Shown here in pieces: positions 27,056 through 36,305 of a DNA stretch of 54,691 nucleotides. Origin of the DNA: an uncultured Candidatus Melainabacteria bacterium (lineage in GTDB: Bacteria > Cyanobacteriota > Vampirovibrionia > Gastranaerophilales > Gastranaerophilaceae). The position numbers and the translations under genes were made by a program. The DNA lies in the NCBI GenBank assembly GCA_934754505.1, contig CAKVIE010000014.1:1-54691 (forward strand), written 5' to 3'. The notes beneath the pieces were generated by a model. The model had not been told where the DNA came from. It made no database searches and saw only the letters and a program-made list of their open reading frames with translations. The number at the start of each line of letters is the position of its first letter. Positions within the stretch are counted from its first letter, which is position 1.

Positions 27056-28366
27056 TTATTTTACTATCAACCGATATATTCTTTTTTTACTAAATAAAAG
27101 ATATTCACTATTACCTATTTGAAGAATATTACTTCTAATAATTTTAAATAATATTATTTTTTCAAAGGCATTAAAATTTTTATCATCAAACCAAATTTTT
27201 TGGTTGTTTTTTATATCAAATATTAAAACTTTCTGAACAACTCCAAAACATATTGGAAAAAGAAATAATTTCCCATTTTCAAAAATTCTAAATTTTATTG
27301 GAGGAAACATTTCTCTTCCTCCTTCATAAAAAGGTGTTATAGTTTGTGTTCTTAGATTATATGCTTCAATACATTCATAATAAGTAGGATCTTTGGATTT
27401 TCCTCCAACAACTAATATTGATTCATCATTAAGAGGAAAAACTGATACAGCTCTATCATGTGGTAATGGTTTACCATTTTCTATTGTAGAAAAATTATTT
27501 GATAAAACATCAAATTTAATAAGTTTACTATTGGGTCTAATTTCTCTAACATTTTTTTCATCAACAGTTTTTTCAATAGTTTTATGATTTTCTACTGTAC
27601 GGATAATACGTTTTTTATTTTTATAAAATTTTGTTGTTTTTCCTCCAAAAATAATGACATTTCCATACTTGTCATAAAAGAACATATGTTCAGCTAAGGG
27701 AAAAGGTAAGTCATTTAATTTTGTAATTTTTTTTGTTTTTGTGTCTAAAATTTCTGCATTTGGAAAAGTATAATAAGAATAATTTTTACCATTATAACTG
27801 TGTTCTCCACCAGTTATGAGAATATTTCCATCTTTAAGCAATGTGTACGTTGGTTTTCGACCACCATTTTTAAAAATTTCTGGTTTTACATTCCAAATTT
27901 CAAAATTGTTAGTCTTAGGATTATATGATTCTATTTGTCCTTCTGAATCGGCAATTAGAACTTCACAAGAAGGTAATATGAATTGCTCATAATTAACATG
28001 AACAAAATTTAGATCAGGTCCTTTTATGAGTTTATTTGTTTTTAAATCATATATTTCAGTTGTTTTAAGTGGACTTTCAAACAAAAAATTTTTATATCCA
28101 CCAGTTATTAAAACTTTACCTCCACACATTAAAGATGAATTCGCTTCTATTCTTGGTTGCTTTAATTTTGTTGTTTTTTTTATATCAAAAAATTTATTAT
28201 GGTCAAGAACATAATTAACAATACTAAAAATTAATATAATAAGAAATAATAGCATCACAACTTGTATTCTTAGGGTTGACTTAACTCCAACATTTTTGTT
28301 TTCATTATTATTTTCTTGATTTTCCGCATTAAAGCTATTCCCGTTTTGCGGGGAATTATCTGCCAT
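27056..28366 (-). CDS. Membrane-anchored kelch-repeat protein (copy 1)
   Basis: This 436-residue protein has a short Asn-rich N-terminal tail (MADNSPQNG...), one membrane helix (VVMLLFLIILIFSIVNYVL, about 36-54) and a kelch-type beta propeller outside it, with strands such as GGKVLITGGY, DGNILITGGEHSYNG, YGNVIIFGGKTTKF and DESILVVGGKSK. AAGGAG precedes ATG 28366. It ends 13 bases before the giant RTX gene, so it is co-transcribed with that secretion substrate. A second copy (30541-31821) precedes the other RTX gene, suggesting a substrate-linked role such as escort, anchor or receptor (inference). Confidence 0.8.
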   Translation of the reverse strand: MADNSPQNGNSFNAENQENNNENKNVGVKSTLRIQVVMLLFLIILIFSIVNYVLDHNKFFDIKKTTKLKQPRIEANSSLMCGGKVLITGGYKNFLFESPLKTTEIYDLKTNKLIKGPDLNFVHVNYEQFILPSCEVLIADSEGQIESYNPKTNNFEIWNVKPEIFKNGGRKPTYTLLKDGNILITGGEHSYNGKNYSYYTFPNAEILDTKTKKITKLNDLPFPLAEHMFFYDKYGNVIIFGGKTTKFYKNKKRIIRTVENHKTIEKTVDEKNVREIRPNSKLIKFDVLSNNFSTIENGKPLPHDRAVSVFPLNDESILVVGGKSKDPTYYECIEAYNLRTQTITPFYEGGREMFPPIKFRIFENGKLFLFPICFGVVQKVLIFDIKNNQKIWFDDKNFNAFEKIILFKIIRSNILQIGNSEYLLFSKKRIYRLIVK

Positions 28367-28620
28367 TAGATTGCTCCTTATTTTTCTACTTTCGTTCTTT
28401 TTATTTTTTCGTTTTTTGTTTTTTGTTCTTTAGCTTTTTAGTTTTTTAGTTTGTTTCTCCGAACCTAAACCGAGGAATATATTAGGGTTTTATTTTTGAT
28501 TTTGATTTAGATTCGGATGAACAAACTTGTGCATCTTTTTCATTTTTAATTTCAGACCATAGAACTCCTATTCTTTTTTTGTAGAAACCAATGAATACAA
28601 AGGCTCTGCTTTACATTTTC
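28367..28620 (-). repeat. Duplicated leader upstream of kelch copy 1
   Basis: About 200 bases from the start codon outward are identical, as far as I can read, to the leader of kelch copy 2 (31822-32070). Inside, GTTTGTT-TC-TCCGAA-C-CTAAA (from 28449) can pair with TTTAG-A-TTCGGA-TG-AACAAAC (to 28526) in an interrupted 21-base stem. A TATAAT-like -10 lies on the minus strand at 28622-28627. No gene is present in 28367-29053. Confidence 0.7.
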
Positions 28621-28738
28621 AATTATACAAGATTATTAATCGATCGGCTATTAGCCACCTCGGCAATTTACAAATTTGATATTTGTGGTATAATACACCA
28701 CCAACCATGCCTGTAAATTTTAAGAAAAAGTTGTAATA

Positions 28739-28979
28739 ATTCATTATTTTTATTCTTTATACTTTATTCATTATTCATTGTTGATTGTTCATTGTTCATT
28801 ATTCATTGTTCATTATTCATTGTTGATTGTTGATTGTTTTTTGTTCATTGTTGATTGTTCTTTGTTCATTGTTCATGATTCATGATTCATTGTTCATTGT
28901 TGATTGTTCTTTGTTCATTGTTCATTGTTGATTGTTCTTTGTTGATTGTTCTTTGTTCATTGTTCATGATTCATTGTTC
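28739..28979. repeat. Heptamer satellite block 1
   Basis: The stretch is built almost wholly of 7-base units of the form (A/G)TT(C/G)ATT with variants TTCTTTG and TTCATGA, in irregular order. It resembles the short tandemly repeated repetitive (STRR) heptamers described in cyanobacteria. It is followed at 28979-29063 by a block shared with 32396-32479 (CCTTATGCCGCC..., three ATTCTGTTA units, and the GTTGGGTTAAAACCCAAC inverted repeat at 29036-29053). Confidence 0.8.
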
Positions 28980-29053
28980 CTTATGCCGCCTTTTTGATAG
29001 CATTCTCTATTGATTCTGTTAATTCTGTTAATTCTGTTGGGTTAAAACCCAAC

Positions 29054-30538
29054 CTACGGACTACCTGCAATTAACAAATCATCTCCTTTTCCGCCATATA
29101 AAGTATCAGAGCCTTCTCCTCCGAATAAAACGTCATTTCCTTGGTAAACATTATTTTGGTCATCACCATATATTACGTCATCACCTTTTCCGCCATAAAT
29201 AATGTCAGCATCGCCACCACCACACAAAGTATCATTACCTTTATCGCCTATAAGAATGTCATTTCCTATACCTCCATAAAGGGTATTTTCTTTTGTATCA
29301 CTTTCATAATCTGAAGCAGAAATATTTGAAGAATTGTTTAAAATATTTTGCAATTCTTCAACCGTTTTTGTTGAATCACCTGCTATTAATAAATCATTAC
29401 CGCTGCCGCCATAAAGAGTATCTTTGTCATTACCTCCGACGAGTATATCGTTATCTCCGCCACCGACTAAAAGATCATTTCCTGCTCCTCCATTGAGATA
29501 GTCATTTCCGTCATTTTCCGATTCAAAATATACAATATTTATTTCCTGATTGCTGTTTTTTAATCCTTGTAAGTCTTCGTTTGTTAATATTGTGGAATCT
29601 CCAATGATAAAATCATTACCATCTTTACCATATATTGTATCTGATCCACTTTCGCCTTTTAAAATATTATCGCCGCTTGTTCCTTTAATTGTGTTATTTA
29701 ATTCATTTCCTGTTCCATTAATATTTTTGTCCCAATTTTTAATAACTTCAGTTACTACACATTCGTACAAATTAAACCCGAGAGTTATATATTCAAAATC
29801 AGAAAGTGAGAAATAAATTTTTTGATTTTGTTTATCTTCACCAGAACTATTACAAATATAAAAACCTTTTAACTCATTATTTTGATTGTATACAACACCT
29901 GTTATAATTACAGAATGATTTGGATTATTATACGATGCACTTTGATCAACATCTCTACCTATTTTTGACAACAATCTATTTAAATTTACAGATATAATAA
30001 TAGATTTACCTTGTTTTACACAATTAGCAAGATGATCAGAAGTATAAAATCTTTTTACTTCCGATGAAATACCATACATTGCAAGGATATTAGCTTGTTG
30101 GTATGGCGTTGTAGTTCCTATATCATCAGTTTGATTAGCTATTTTTGCTAGTTGATTTATATTGTATTCATTTGTATCATAATCACCCAATTCATCTTGA
30201 GAAATATCATCTAATTTCCCGGACATATATAATACATTCAAACAACATACGATTCCACAATTATACTGCATTGCATCTGAAGGAACCATGCCATCAATCT
30301 TTTTATTTCCATTTCCTTGTTTATAATCAAGCTCCCATTTATCAGGATATCCGTATATGTAACAATCTTCTCCATTTATACTTTCTATTTCATAATCTAA
30401 CGGAGCATTCAAAATTAAATTTTCAGTTGTTGAATTTAATGTATAAGAAACACTTGATCGAACTTCTTTAATTTCTTCTTCAACAATATCACTTGTACTA
30501 TCAATATACAATGTTTCTTCGTTAATTTTTTTAGTCAT
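29054..30538 (-). CDS. C39-like cysteine peptidase fused to RTX repeats
   Basis: A 494-residue protein without signal peptide. The N-terminal half has a papain/C39-like layout: Cys94 in MQYNCGIVCCLNVLYMSG, His208 in NPNHSVIITGVVY, and Asn near 231 in GFYICNSSGED. From about residue 270 come RTX nonapeptides (GESGSDTIYGKDGNDFI, GGSGNDLLIAGD, GGKGDDVIYGDD) to the end, so the type I exporter probably secretes it. I choose ATG 30538 (MTKK) with GGAG 8 bases upstream, only 2 bases after the kelch stop. The protein ends abruptly at AGSP, whose last codons and stop come from the duplicated repeat block, so the original C-terminus may be lost. Confidence 0.82.
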   Translation of the reverse strand: MTKKINEETLYIDSTSDIVEEEIKEVRSSVSYTLNSTTENLILNAPLDYEIESINGEDCYIYGYPDKWELDYKQGNGNKKIDGMVPSDAMQYNCGIVCCLNVLYMSGKLDDISQDELGDYDTNEYNINQLAKIANQTDDIGTTTPYQQANILAMYGISSEVKRFYTSDHLANCVKQGKSIIISVNLNRLLSKIGRDVDQSASYNNPNHSVIITGVVYNQNNELKGFYICNSSGEDKQNQKIYFSLSDFEYITLGFNLYECVVTEVIKNWDKNINGTGNELNNTIKGTSGDNILKGESGSDTIYGKDGNDFIIGDSTILTNEDLQGLKNSNQEINIVYFESENDGNDYLNGGAGNDLLVGGGDNDILVGGNDKDTLYGGSGNDLLIAGDSTKTVEELQNILNNSSNISASDYESDTKENTLYGGIGNDILIGDKGNDTLCGGGDADIIYGGKGDDVIYGDDQNNVYQGNDVLFGGEGSDTLYGGKGDDLLIAGSP

Positions 30539-30540
30539 AA

Positions 30541-31821
30541 TCATTTCTCCATTTTTAAAATAATACATTTATTTTGTATTGACTTAGCTGTTTCTGTCAT
30601 TCCTCCACATATTAAAATGTCTTTATTGGCTAATTCTAATATAGATGGTTTACAAAAGTCAGTTCTTCGTAAATAAAATGACTGATATGATGCTCCAATT
30701 TTATATTGATTAGTTTGGGGATCAAATATTTCAGCTATCATTTTTCCTTTTGAACTACTTGTTTCTCCACCCATTAAAAAAATTTTTTTATTTGATAACA
30801 AAATAGCTAATGGTGCATTTTTCCTATTTATAATTGAATTGGGCAGTTTAGTGGATTTTTTAGTATTTATATTTATTTTTTCCGTAAATTGTTCTTTTCC
30901 GCCAAGATGTGAATTACCAAAAACTATTAGTTCTTCATTATTTAATTTGACTACAGTTGCATTTGTATAAGTATTTTCTAATGCAATTTTTTTAAAAGAA
31001 TTTCGTTTTATATTCCATAAATATATTTCTGTTGTCCAAGATCCTGCATGTTTTGAATTCCTATCATTCTTTCCGTAAATAACAATTTCGTTTTGATTCA
31101 TTTTTATAAATTGTTTATAAAATAATTTAGGGAATTTTATATCTATTTTTTGTAACTTATTTGTATCTATATTATAAATATATGTATTATTGTATTCATT
31201 TATGAGGATTTGATTTTCTGAATACATAAAAGATGTTGAATAGCTATCTTTTGAAAAATCTTTTTTATTAAAGATATTAATAAAACTATCATTTTTGTAA
31301 TTATAAATAAATGAATCATTAATTAGAACATTATTGTTTGGTAACAATAATGAATTTCTCGGTTGAGAATATACTGCAGGAAGTTTATATTCTTTGAACA
31401 AACCATTTTCTGTATTAAAAATTTCAAAATAACTATTTAATTTTTCATTATTACCACCGGAAATTATAATATTGTTATTAGGTAATAAATTCATAGATAA
31501 CGAACATTTTCTTTTATTCATATAGCCAGCAAGAAAAAAATCATTAGTTTTTGCAGATTTATATCTGTTAATATAATTTATTTGTAGTTCTTTTTTTGTT
31601 TTTGCAAATAATTTTTTATTTTTGATGTCTTTGATTTGTCCTACTAATATAGGCAATATAGAAAAAGTTATATAGTAACAAAATAAAACTATAACCCCTA
31701 AAATCAAAACGGTATTTTGCAGTTGCAGGTCGAATTTCAACTCAACATTTTTATTTTCATTGTGATTGTCCTGATTTTCCGCATCAAAGCTATTCCCGTT
31801 TTGTGGGGAATTATCTGCCAT
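30541..31821 (-). CDS. Membrane-anchored kelch-repeat protein (copy 2)
   Basis: This 426-residue protein has the same N-terminus as copy 1 (MADNSPQNGNSF then an Asn-rich stretch), a membrane helix at about 37-60 (LILGVIVLFCYYITFSILPI) and a propeller with NNIIISGGNN, EELIVFGNSHLGG, KKIFLMGGETSSSKG and KDILICGGMTE. After the membrane helix the two copies are strongly diverged. It is the first gene of the secretion locus, ends 2 bases before the C39-like/RTX gene and has an AAGGAG site before ATG 31821. Confidence 0.8.
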   Translation of the reverse strand: MADNSPQNGNSFDAENQDNHNENKNVELKFDLQLQNTVLILGVIVLFCYYITFSILPILVGQIKDIKNKKLFAKTKKELQINYINRYKSAKTNDFFLAGYMNKRKCSLSMNLLPNNNIIISGGNNEKLNSYFEIFNTENGLFKEYKLPAVYSQPRNSLLLPNNNVLINDSFIYNYKNDSFINIFNKKDFSKDSYSTSFMYSENQILINEYNNTYIYNIDTNKLQKIDIKFPKLFYKQFIKMNQNEIVIYGKNDRNSKHAGSWTTEIYLWNIKRNSFKKIALENTYTNATVVKLNNEELIVFGNSHLGGKEQFTEKININTKKSTKLPNSIINRKNAPLAILLSNKKIFLMGGETSSSKGKMIAEIFDPQTNQYKIGASYQSFYLRRTDFCKPSILELANKDILICGGMTETAKSIQNKCIILKMEK

Positions 31822-32070
31822 TAGATTGCTCCTTATTTTTCTACTTTCGTTCTTTTTATTTTTTCGTTTTTTGTTTTTTGTTCTTTAGCTTTTTAGTTTT
31901 TTAGTTTGTTTCTCCGAACCTAAACCGAGGAATATATTAGGGTTTTATTTTTGATTTTGATTTAGATTCGGATGAACAAACTTGTGCATCTTTTTCATTT
32001 TTAATTTCAGACCATAGAACTCCTGTTCGTTTTTTTACAGAAACCAATGAATACAAGGTTTTCCTTTTTC
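31822..32070 (-). repeat. Duplicated leader upstream of kelch copy 2
   Basis: Same sequence as 28367-28620 for about 200 bases from the start codon, including the interrupted long stem at 31904-31981. Divergence begins beyond GAACTCCT near 32024. A TATAAT-like -10 on the minus strand is kept at about 32078-32083. Confidence 0.7.
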
Positions 32071-32182
32071 ATTTTATATTATACAAGATTATTAACCAAT
32101 AGGCTATTAGCCACCTCGGCAATTTACAAATTTGATATTTGTGGTACAATACACCAACCATGCCGCTAATTTTAAGAAAAAG

Positions 32183-32397
32183 TTGTAATAATTCATTATT
32201 CATTATTTTTTATTCATTATTCATTATTCATGATTCTTTGTTCTTTGTTCATGATTCATTGTTCATTATTCATTATTCATTATTCATTATTCATTGTTGA
32301 TTGTTGATTGTTCATGATTCATTGTTCATGATTCATTGTTCATGATTCATTGTTCATGATTCATTGTTCATGATTCATTGTTCATGATTCATTATTC
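32183..32397. repeat. Heptamer satellite block 2
   Basis: A second array of (A/G)TTCATT and GTTCATG heptamers, including a regular run of GTTCATGATTCATT units near 32320-32390. It is followed by the same CCTTATGCCGCC/TTCTGTTAA/GTTGGGTTAAAACCCAAC block as copy 1. The remaining gap, 32480-32870, shows no gene; it carries two degenerate copies of a TATCA(T/C)TTCAA motif. Confidence 0.8.
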
Positions 32398-32873
32398 CTT
32401 ATGCCGCCTTTTTGATAGCATTTCCTATTGATTCTATTAATTCTGTTAATTCTGTTGGGTTAAAACCCAACCTACGGACTTTTTCGCAAAATGGGTGGAA
32501 ATTTTTATAAAAAAATACCGAATCTATCTCAAAAATATCATTTCAAGCGAACAAAGGACAAAATCGTCAAAACACAGGACATTTCTGCGTATTAAACGGT
32601 CGTCAAATTTCCCCTTTGACGGACTTTCCCGTACGTTTGAAATGAGATTTTTTTAGAACTTCCGACTGCTAAAACCCAAACACCATGCCTGATTTGCCGA
32701 ATATCACTTCAACCGTACAAAATCTCAAATGAGGTGAAACAATACAGTCGGACATTTAGTTTTATAAATTCTTCCCTTAAAATCGTTCAATTTTAAAATT
32801 TATCATTTTATGTGTCAGACATTTTAATTTTAAATGTCTAATTACACTGTCACTTTTGAAAATTTTTAAAATA

Positions 32874-32899
32874 AAAAAAGAGCCTTTTGGCTCTTTTTT
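32874..32899 (-). terminator. Terminator of tRNA-His
   Basis: On the minus strand AAAAAAGAGCC pairs with GGCTCTTTTTT over AAAA and ends in a T-run, starting directly after the tRNA 3' end. Confidence 0.85.
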
Positions 32900-32901
32900 A
32901 G

Positions 32902-32978
32902 TGGGGCGGGTGGTGGGATTCGAACCCACGCATATCGGAACCACAATCCGAGGTCTTAACCACTTGACGACACCCGCC
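32902..32978 (-). tRNA. tRNA-His (GTG anticodon)
   Basis: The minus strand folds into a full cloverleaf: acceptor GCGGGTG with CACCCGC, an extra 5' G at position -1 (32978) opposite C73, the hallmark of tRNA-His, anticodon loop TTGTGGT with GTG, T-arm GTGGG-TTCGAAT-CCCAC, and an encoded CCA. A terminator follows. The gap 32979-33389 beyond it shows no gene. Confidence 0.97.
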
Positions 32979-33355
32979 ATTACTGTTCTGTATTCTGCTT
33001 TTTCACCCTGCAGCTGTTTCGCTGCCGATGCCAGCCTCCGTATTCTCTTTTTACGTCCGCTGTGATTATTAGTATCTGCTAAAAATACCTTTTTGTCAAT
33101 ATTCCTTTTTTGTTATTCTGCTGTTTTGCGATTTTATCAACAAAAAAGTTATTCGAAAAATGCAAAATATCCTCTATTCCCTTTTTCTATATTTAATCTT
33201 TATTTAAAATGCTTTTAAAATATCTTTAAAAAAACTTTCCATTAAACTCAATTTATTTTTATTCAAATAGCTTTTTAACATTCTAAACCATTTTTTTTAC
33301 AAATGAAAATTTTCATCATTAAAAATTTTATCTGTTAATTCACATATTTATATTA

Positions 33356-33384
33356 TTTACTTTCGCCATAAAAACATTATGATA
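33356..33384 (+). promoter_or_regulatory. Candidate promoter for a leaderless transcript
   Basis: TTTACT (33356-33361) and TATGAT (33379-33384) are 17 bases apart, and the -10 ends 5 bases before ATG 33390, with no Shine-Dalgarno between. Confidence 0.4.
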
Positions 33385-33389
33385 AAAGT

Positions 33390-33962
33390 ATGAGCATAAA
33401 AAAGTTTTTACAAATATTATTAATATTTTCGGTTTTTCAGCTTCCTGCGATGGCTGATGACGTTTTCGAGGGCTTGGACACCACGAATTACGGCGACGTT
33501 ACGGGAAATTTAAAACCTTTTACCGAAAAACAATATGAAGATGCTATTCAGCAATATAAAAATAAATTTCAAAAACCTAAAAAAGTTAAACAAAAAGATA
33601 TAAAAACTTATACGACACCGACGGCAGAATCCGAAACAAACCCCGAATTTCAAGTGCTTGAAACAGTTTTGAACCATAAAGGCTCAATAATGATTCCGAC
33701 AAATTGTTTTACGGAAAGCGGTCAAGAAATTCTCCCCGGCTATTATACACTTGAGTTCAAAACCGACAAAGATAATTACGGCTGGTTAATTTTATCTCAA
33801 GGTTCGACCCCGATTGCCAAAATCCGCCCCTATAAATCAAATTATAATGCAGGCGAAGATACCATAAATTATGCCTATGCACTCGGGAAAAACAATATTA
33901 TAAAACTTCTTTACGGAAATATTGACGTCGCTGTTGAAGCGGATTTAACCATAGAAAATTAG
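33390..33962 (+). CDS. Secreted protein of unknown function
   Basis: A 190-residue protein with a clear N-terminal signal peptide (KKFLQILLIFSVFQLPAMA, cleavage near residue 22). The mature part has a Lys-rich spacer and a beta-rich C-terminal domain (about 95-190) around SGQEILPGYYTLEFKTD and GWLILSQGSTPIAKIRPYK. The same strand pattern (GEVLPHGMYMIALDSERKYLMF) occurs in the protein at 52865, so the two may be distant members of one family. A hairpin terminator follows. Periplasmic or surface location is inferred. Confidence 0.7.
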   Translation: MSIKKFLQILLIFSVFQLPAMADDVFEGLDTTNYGDVTGNLKPFTEKQYEDAIQQYKNKFQKPKKVKQKDIKTYTTPTAESETNPEFQVLETVLNHKGSIMIPTNCFTESGQEILPGYYTLEFKTDKDNYGWLILSQGSTPIAKIRPYKSNYNAGEDTINYAYALGKNNIIKLLYGNIDVAVEADLTIEN

Positions 33963-33993
33963 CGGATAATTTATCTTACCCGCTAATTTTATT
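33955..33993 (+). terminator. Terminator, probably bidirectional
   Basis: AAAATTAGCGG pairs with CCGCTAATTTT (33980-33990) and lies between two convergent genes. The stem overlaps the stop of the gene on the plus strand. Confidence 0.7.
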
Positions 33994-34015
33994 ATTTATT
34001 CTGTTTTCGTTTGTA

Positions 34016-35221
34016 TTAAGAATGAGTTTTTATTGATTTCAATTCCGCAAGTTCTTTTTGGAACGGTGAAAGTCGATTGATTTTTTCGATTACTTCAGGG
34101 AAAACCTTGCTTGCGTAGTCGATTTCTTCTTCCGTTGTAAATCTGCTTAAACTTATTCTGATACTTCCGTGCAAAGCCGTAAACGGTACGCCCATTGCTC
34201 TTAAAACGTGGCTTGGGTCTAAACTTCCCGATGTGCATGCACTTCCTGAACTTGCACAAATTCCGAGCTCGTTTAAGTATAATAAAATTAATTCGCCCTC
34301 AATGTACTCAAATCCGATGTTTGTCGTGTTCGGAACTCTGTTTCCTGTTGAGGAATTTAATCTTGCGTTGAATACACTGCTCAAAATGTTTCTTTCGAGT
34401 TTATCTCTTAATTTTTTTACTCTCGTAAGTTCATCGCTCAAGCTGTCAGCAGCAAGCTCGGCAGCTTTGCCCATTCCGATAATGCTTGCCGTATTTTCCG
34501 TGCCTGCTCGTTTCCCACGTTCTTGGTGACCGCCCGTGATTAACGGTGCAAAAGACGTTCCTGCTTTTACATACAAAGCTCCTATGCCTTTCGGTGCGTG
34601 GAATTTATGTCCTGAAATTGATGCAAAATCAACTTTTGTATTTTTGAAGTCCATTTTGATTTTGCCCGCTGCCTGAACAGCATCAACAAAAACTTTCGTT
34701 TCGGGATTTTTTTGTTTAACAACTTCTGCAATTTTTTCGTATGGGAAAATTATCCCTGTTTCATTGTTTGCTGCCATTACGGAAACAAGTGCCGTTTCGG
34801 GTCTTATAGCTGCTTCAAGTTCGCTGAAATTAATATTTCCGTCAGCATCTACGCCCAAATATGTAACCTTGTGTCCTGCTTTTTCAAGACTTTTATATGT
34901 GTTCAAAACGCAAGGGTGTTCGACTTTTGTCGTGATAATGTGTTTTTTGCCCAAAGTTGCATTCACAACACCACGAATTGCAGTGTTTGCGCCTTCTGAC
35001 CCGGAACCTGTAAAATAAATTTCTTTTTGGTCTTTTGCACCCATAAATTCTTTTACGGATTCTCTTGCATCTTTTAATTTAGCTCCGACTTTGCCTGCAA
35101 AATCATACATTCCACCGGGGTTTGCATAGTTTTCGCAAAAGTATGGAAGCATTTCTTCCAAAACTTTTTCATCAACTTTCGTCGTTGCATTATTGTCCAA
35201 ATATATTAATTTATCAGCCAT
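34016..35221 (-). CDS. nifS: Cysteine desulfurase, NifS/IscS family
   Basis: A 401-residue PLP enzyme that takes sulfur from cysteine for Fe-S cluster assembly. It opens with IYLDNNATTKVDEKVLEEM, has the PLP-binding lysine K206 in SISGHKFHAPKG, the ligand His in TTKVEHPCVLNTYKS, and the persulfide Cys329 in the loop SSGSACTSGSLDPSHVLRAM. It starts one base after the NifU-like scaffold gene, so the two are co-transcribed and act together. Confidence 0.95.
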   Translation of the reverse strand: MADKLIYLDNNATTKVDEKVLEEMLPYFCENYANPGGMYDFAGKVGAKLKDARESVKEFMGAKDQKEIYFTGSGSEGANTAIRGVVNATLGKKHIITTKVEHPCVLNTYKSLEKAGHKVTYLGVDADGNINFSELEAAIRPETALVSVMAANNETGIIFPYEKIAEVVKQKNPETKVFVDAVQAAGKIKMDFKNTKVDFASISGHKFHAPKGIGALYVKAGTSFAPLITGGHQERGKRAGTENTASIIGMGKAAELAADSLSDELTRVKKLRDKLERNILSSVFNARLNSSTGNRVPNTTNIGFEYIEGELILLYLNELGICASSGSACTSGSLDPSHVLRAMGVPFTALHGSIRISLSRFTTEEEIDYASKVFPEVIEKINRLSPFQKELAELKSIKTHS

Positions 35222-35222
35222 T

Positions 35223-36026
35223 TTATACTAATATAACCTCTATGTCTTCTGAAATATGTTTCTTTAATATCTTTTCAACATAATTCTTTGTTAATTGTGA
35301 TTTATGACAAGCACTGCATTTACCTGCAAATTTGATGTAAATTTTATTTTCATTAACATCAACAAGCTCTACATCGCCGTTGTCTTTGCGAAGTTCGGGA
35401 GCAACGTATTTTTCAATAACTTTGCTGACTTTCAAAATTTCTTGAGTTTTTGTAAGTGCAGGTTTTTCTTTGTGAACTTCTTTCAAAATTGCTTCGATTG
35501 CACCTCTGCAATGACCGCAGCCACCGCCTGCTTTTGTGTATTCCGTAACTTCTTCAACGGTTTTTAAATTGTTTGTCTTGATTTGTTCTTTTATCGTATC
35601 TTCCGAAACATTAAAACATTGGCAAACAATTTTTTCTTTCTTTTCTGCAACGCAAGTTTCACCGTAATAATCGGCAATAGCTGCTTCCAATGCTTCGTGT
35701 CCCATTACCGAACAGTGCATTTTTGCAGGAGGCAAACCGCCGAGTTCATCAACGATATCTTTGTTTGTGATTTTTCTTGCTTCGTCAATGTGCATACCGA
35801 TTATCATTTCGGTCAAAATGCTTGAGCTTGCAACTGCTGAACCGCAGCCAAATGTTTGAAATTTTGCATCTTGAATAATTCCGTTTTCGTCAACTTTAAG
35901 ATACAATTTCAACATATCTCCGCAAGTCAATGAACCTGCTTCTCCGACTGCATCTGCATCTTCAATCATGCCCGCATTTTTCGGGTTTTTATATAAATCT
36001 GTAACTTTATCCGTATATTCCCACAT
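35223..36026 (-). CDS. nifU: NifU-type Fe-S cluster scaffold (three-domain)
   Basis: A 267-residue protein with the full NifU layout: an IscU-like domain (about 1-125) with the cluster cysteines in GSLTCGDMLKLY, TFGCGSAVASSS and PAKMHCSVMGHEALEAA; a central BFD-like [2Fe-2S] domain with VCQCFNVSEDTI and GGGCGHCRGAIE; and a C-terminal NifU domain with the CxxC in AGKCSACHKS. I use ATG 36026 (MWEY), with GGAG 7 bases upstream; the longer TTG start overlaps that site. It receives sulfur from the neighbouring NifS. No nitrogenase genes are in view, so the role is probably general Fe-S assembly. Confidence 0.94.
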   Translation of the reverse strand: MWEYTDKVTDLYKNPKNAGMIEDADAVGEAGSLTCGDMLKLYLKVDENGIIQDAKFQTFGCGSAVASSSILTEMIIGMHIDEARKITNKDIVDELGGLPPAKMHCSVMGHEALEAAIADYYGETCVAEKKEKIVCQCFNVSEDTIKEQIKTNNLKTVEEVTEYTKAGGGCGHCRGAIEAILKEVHKEKPALTKTQEILKVSKVIEKYVAPELRKDNGDVELVDVNENKIYIKFAGKCSACHKSQLTKNYVEKILKKHISEDIEVILV

Positions 36027-36305
36027 GAAATTCTCCAATCTTATAACTATATTTTATAATGAAAAAAAAGTTAGTCATAAATTATTTATTTTTATTTAAT
36101 TATTTAGACGATTTTTTAAATACTCCGTTCACTGTATTGATTTAAAATATAAAATCATTATATAAATACATGAGGGTAAAAATACGCTCGAAAACACAGT
36201 GGTAAAGCATGATTTCATAAAATGAAACAGTCTGAAACAATTACGGTTATTAAGTTTTATTAATAAAAAATCTTAATAAAAGTAAAAAACGGAGGCAAGA
36301 GAGTA

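Noticed and set aside
28739..28979. Possible CRISPR array
   Set aside because: Units are contiguous 7-base repeats with no regular spacers and no cas genes nearby.
32856..33065. Plus-strand ORF with GFEPTHIGTTIRG
   Set aside because: It is the reverse reading of tRNA-His and its terminator, a common false gene.
34016..36026. Nitrogen-fixation locus
   Set aside because: NifS/NifU alone serve general Fe-S assembly; no nitrogenase genes are seen.
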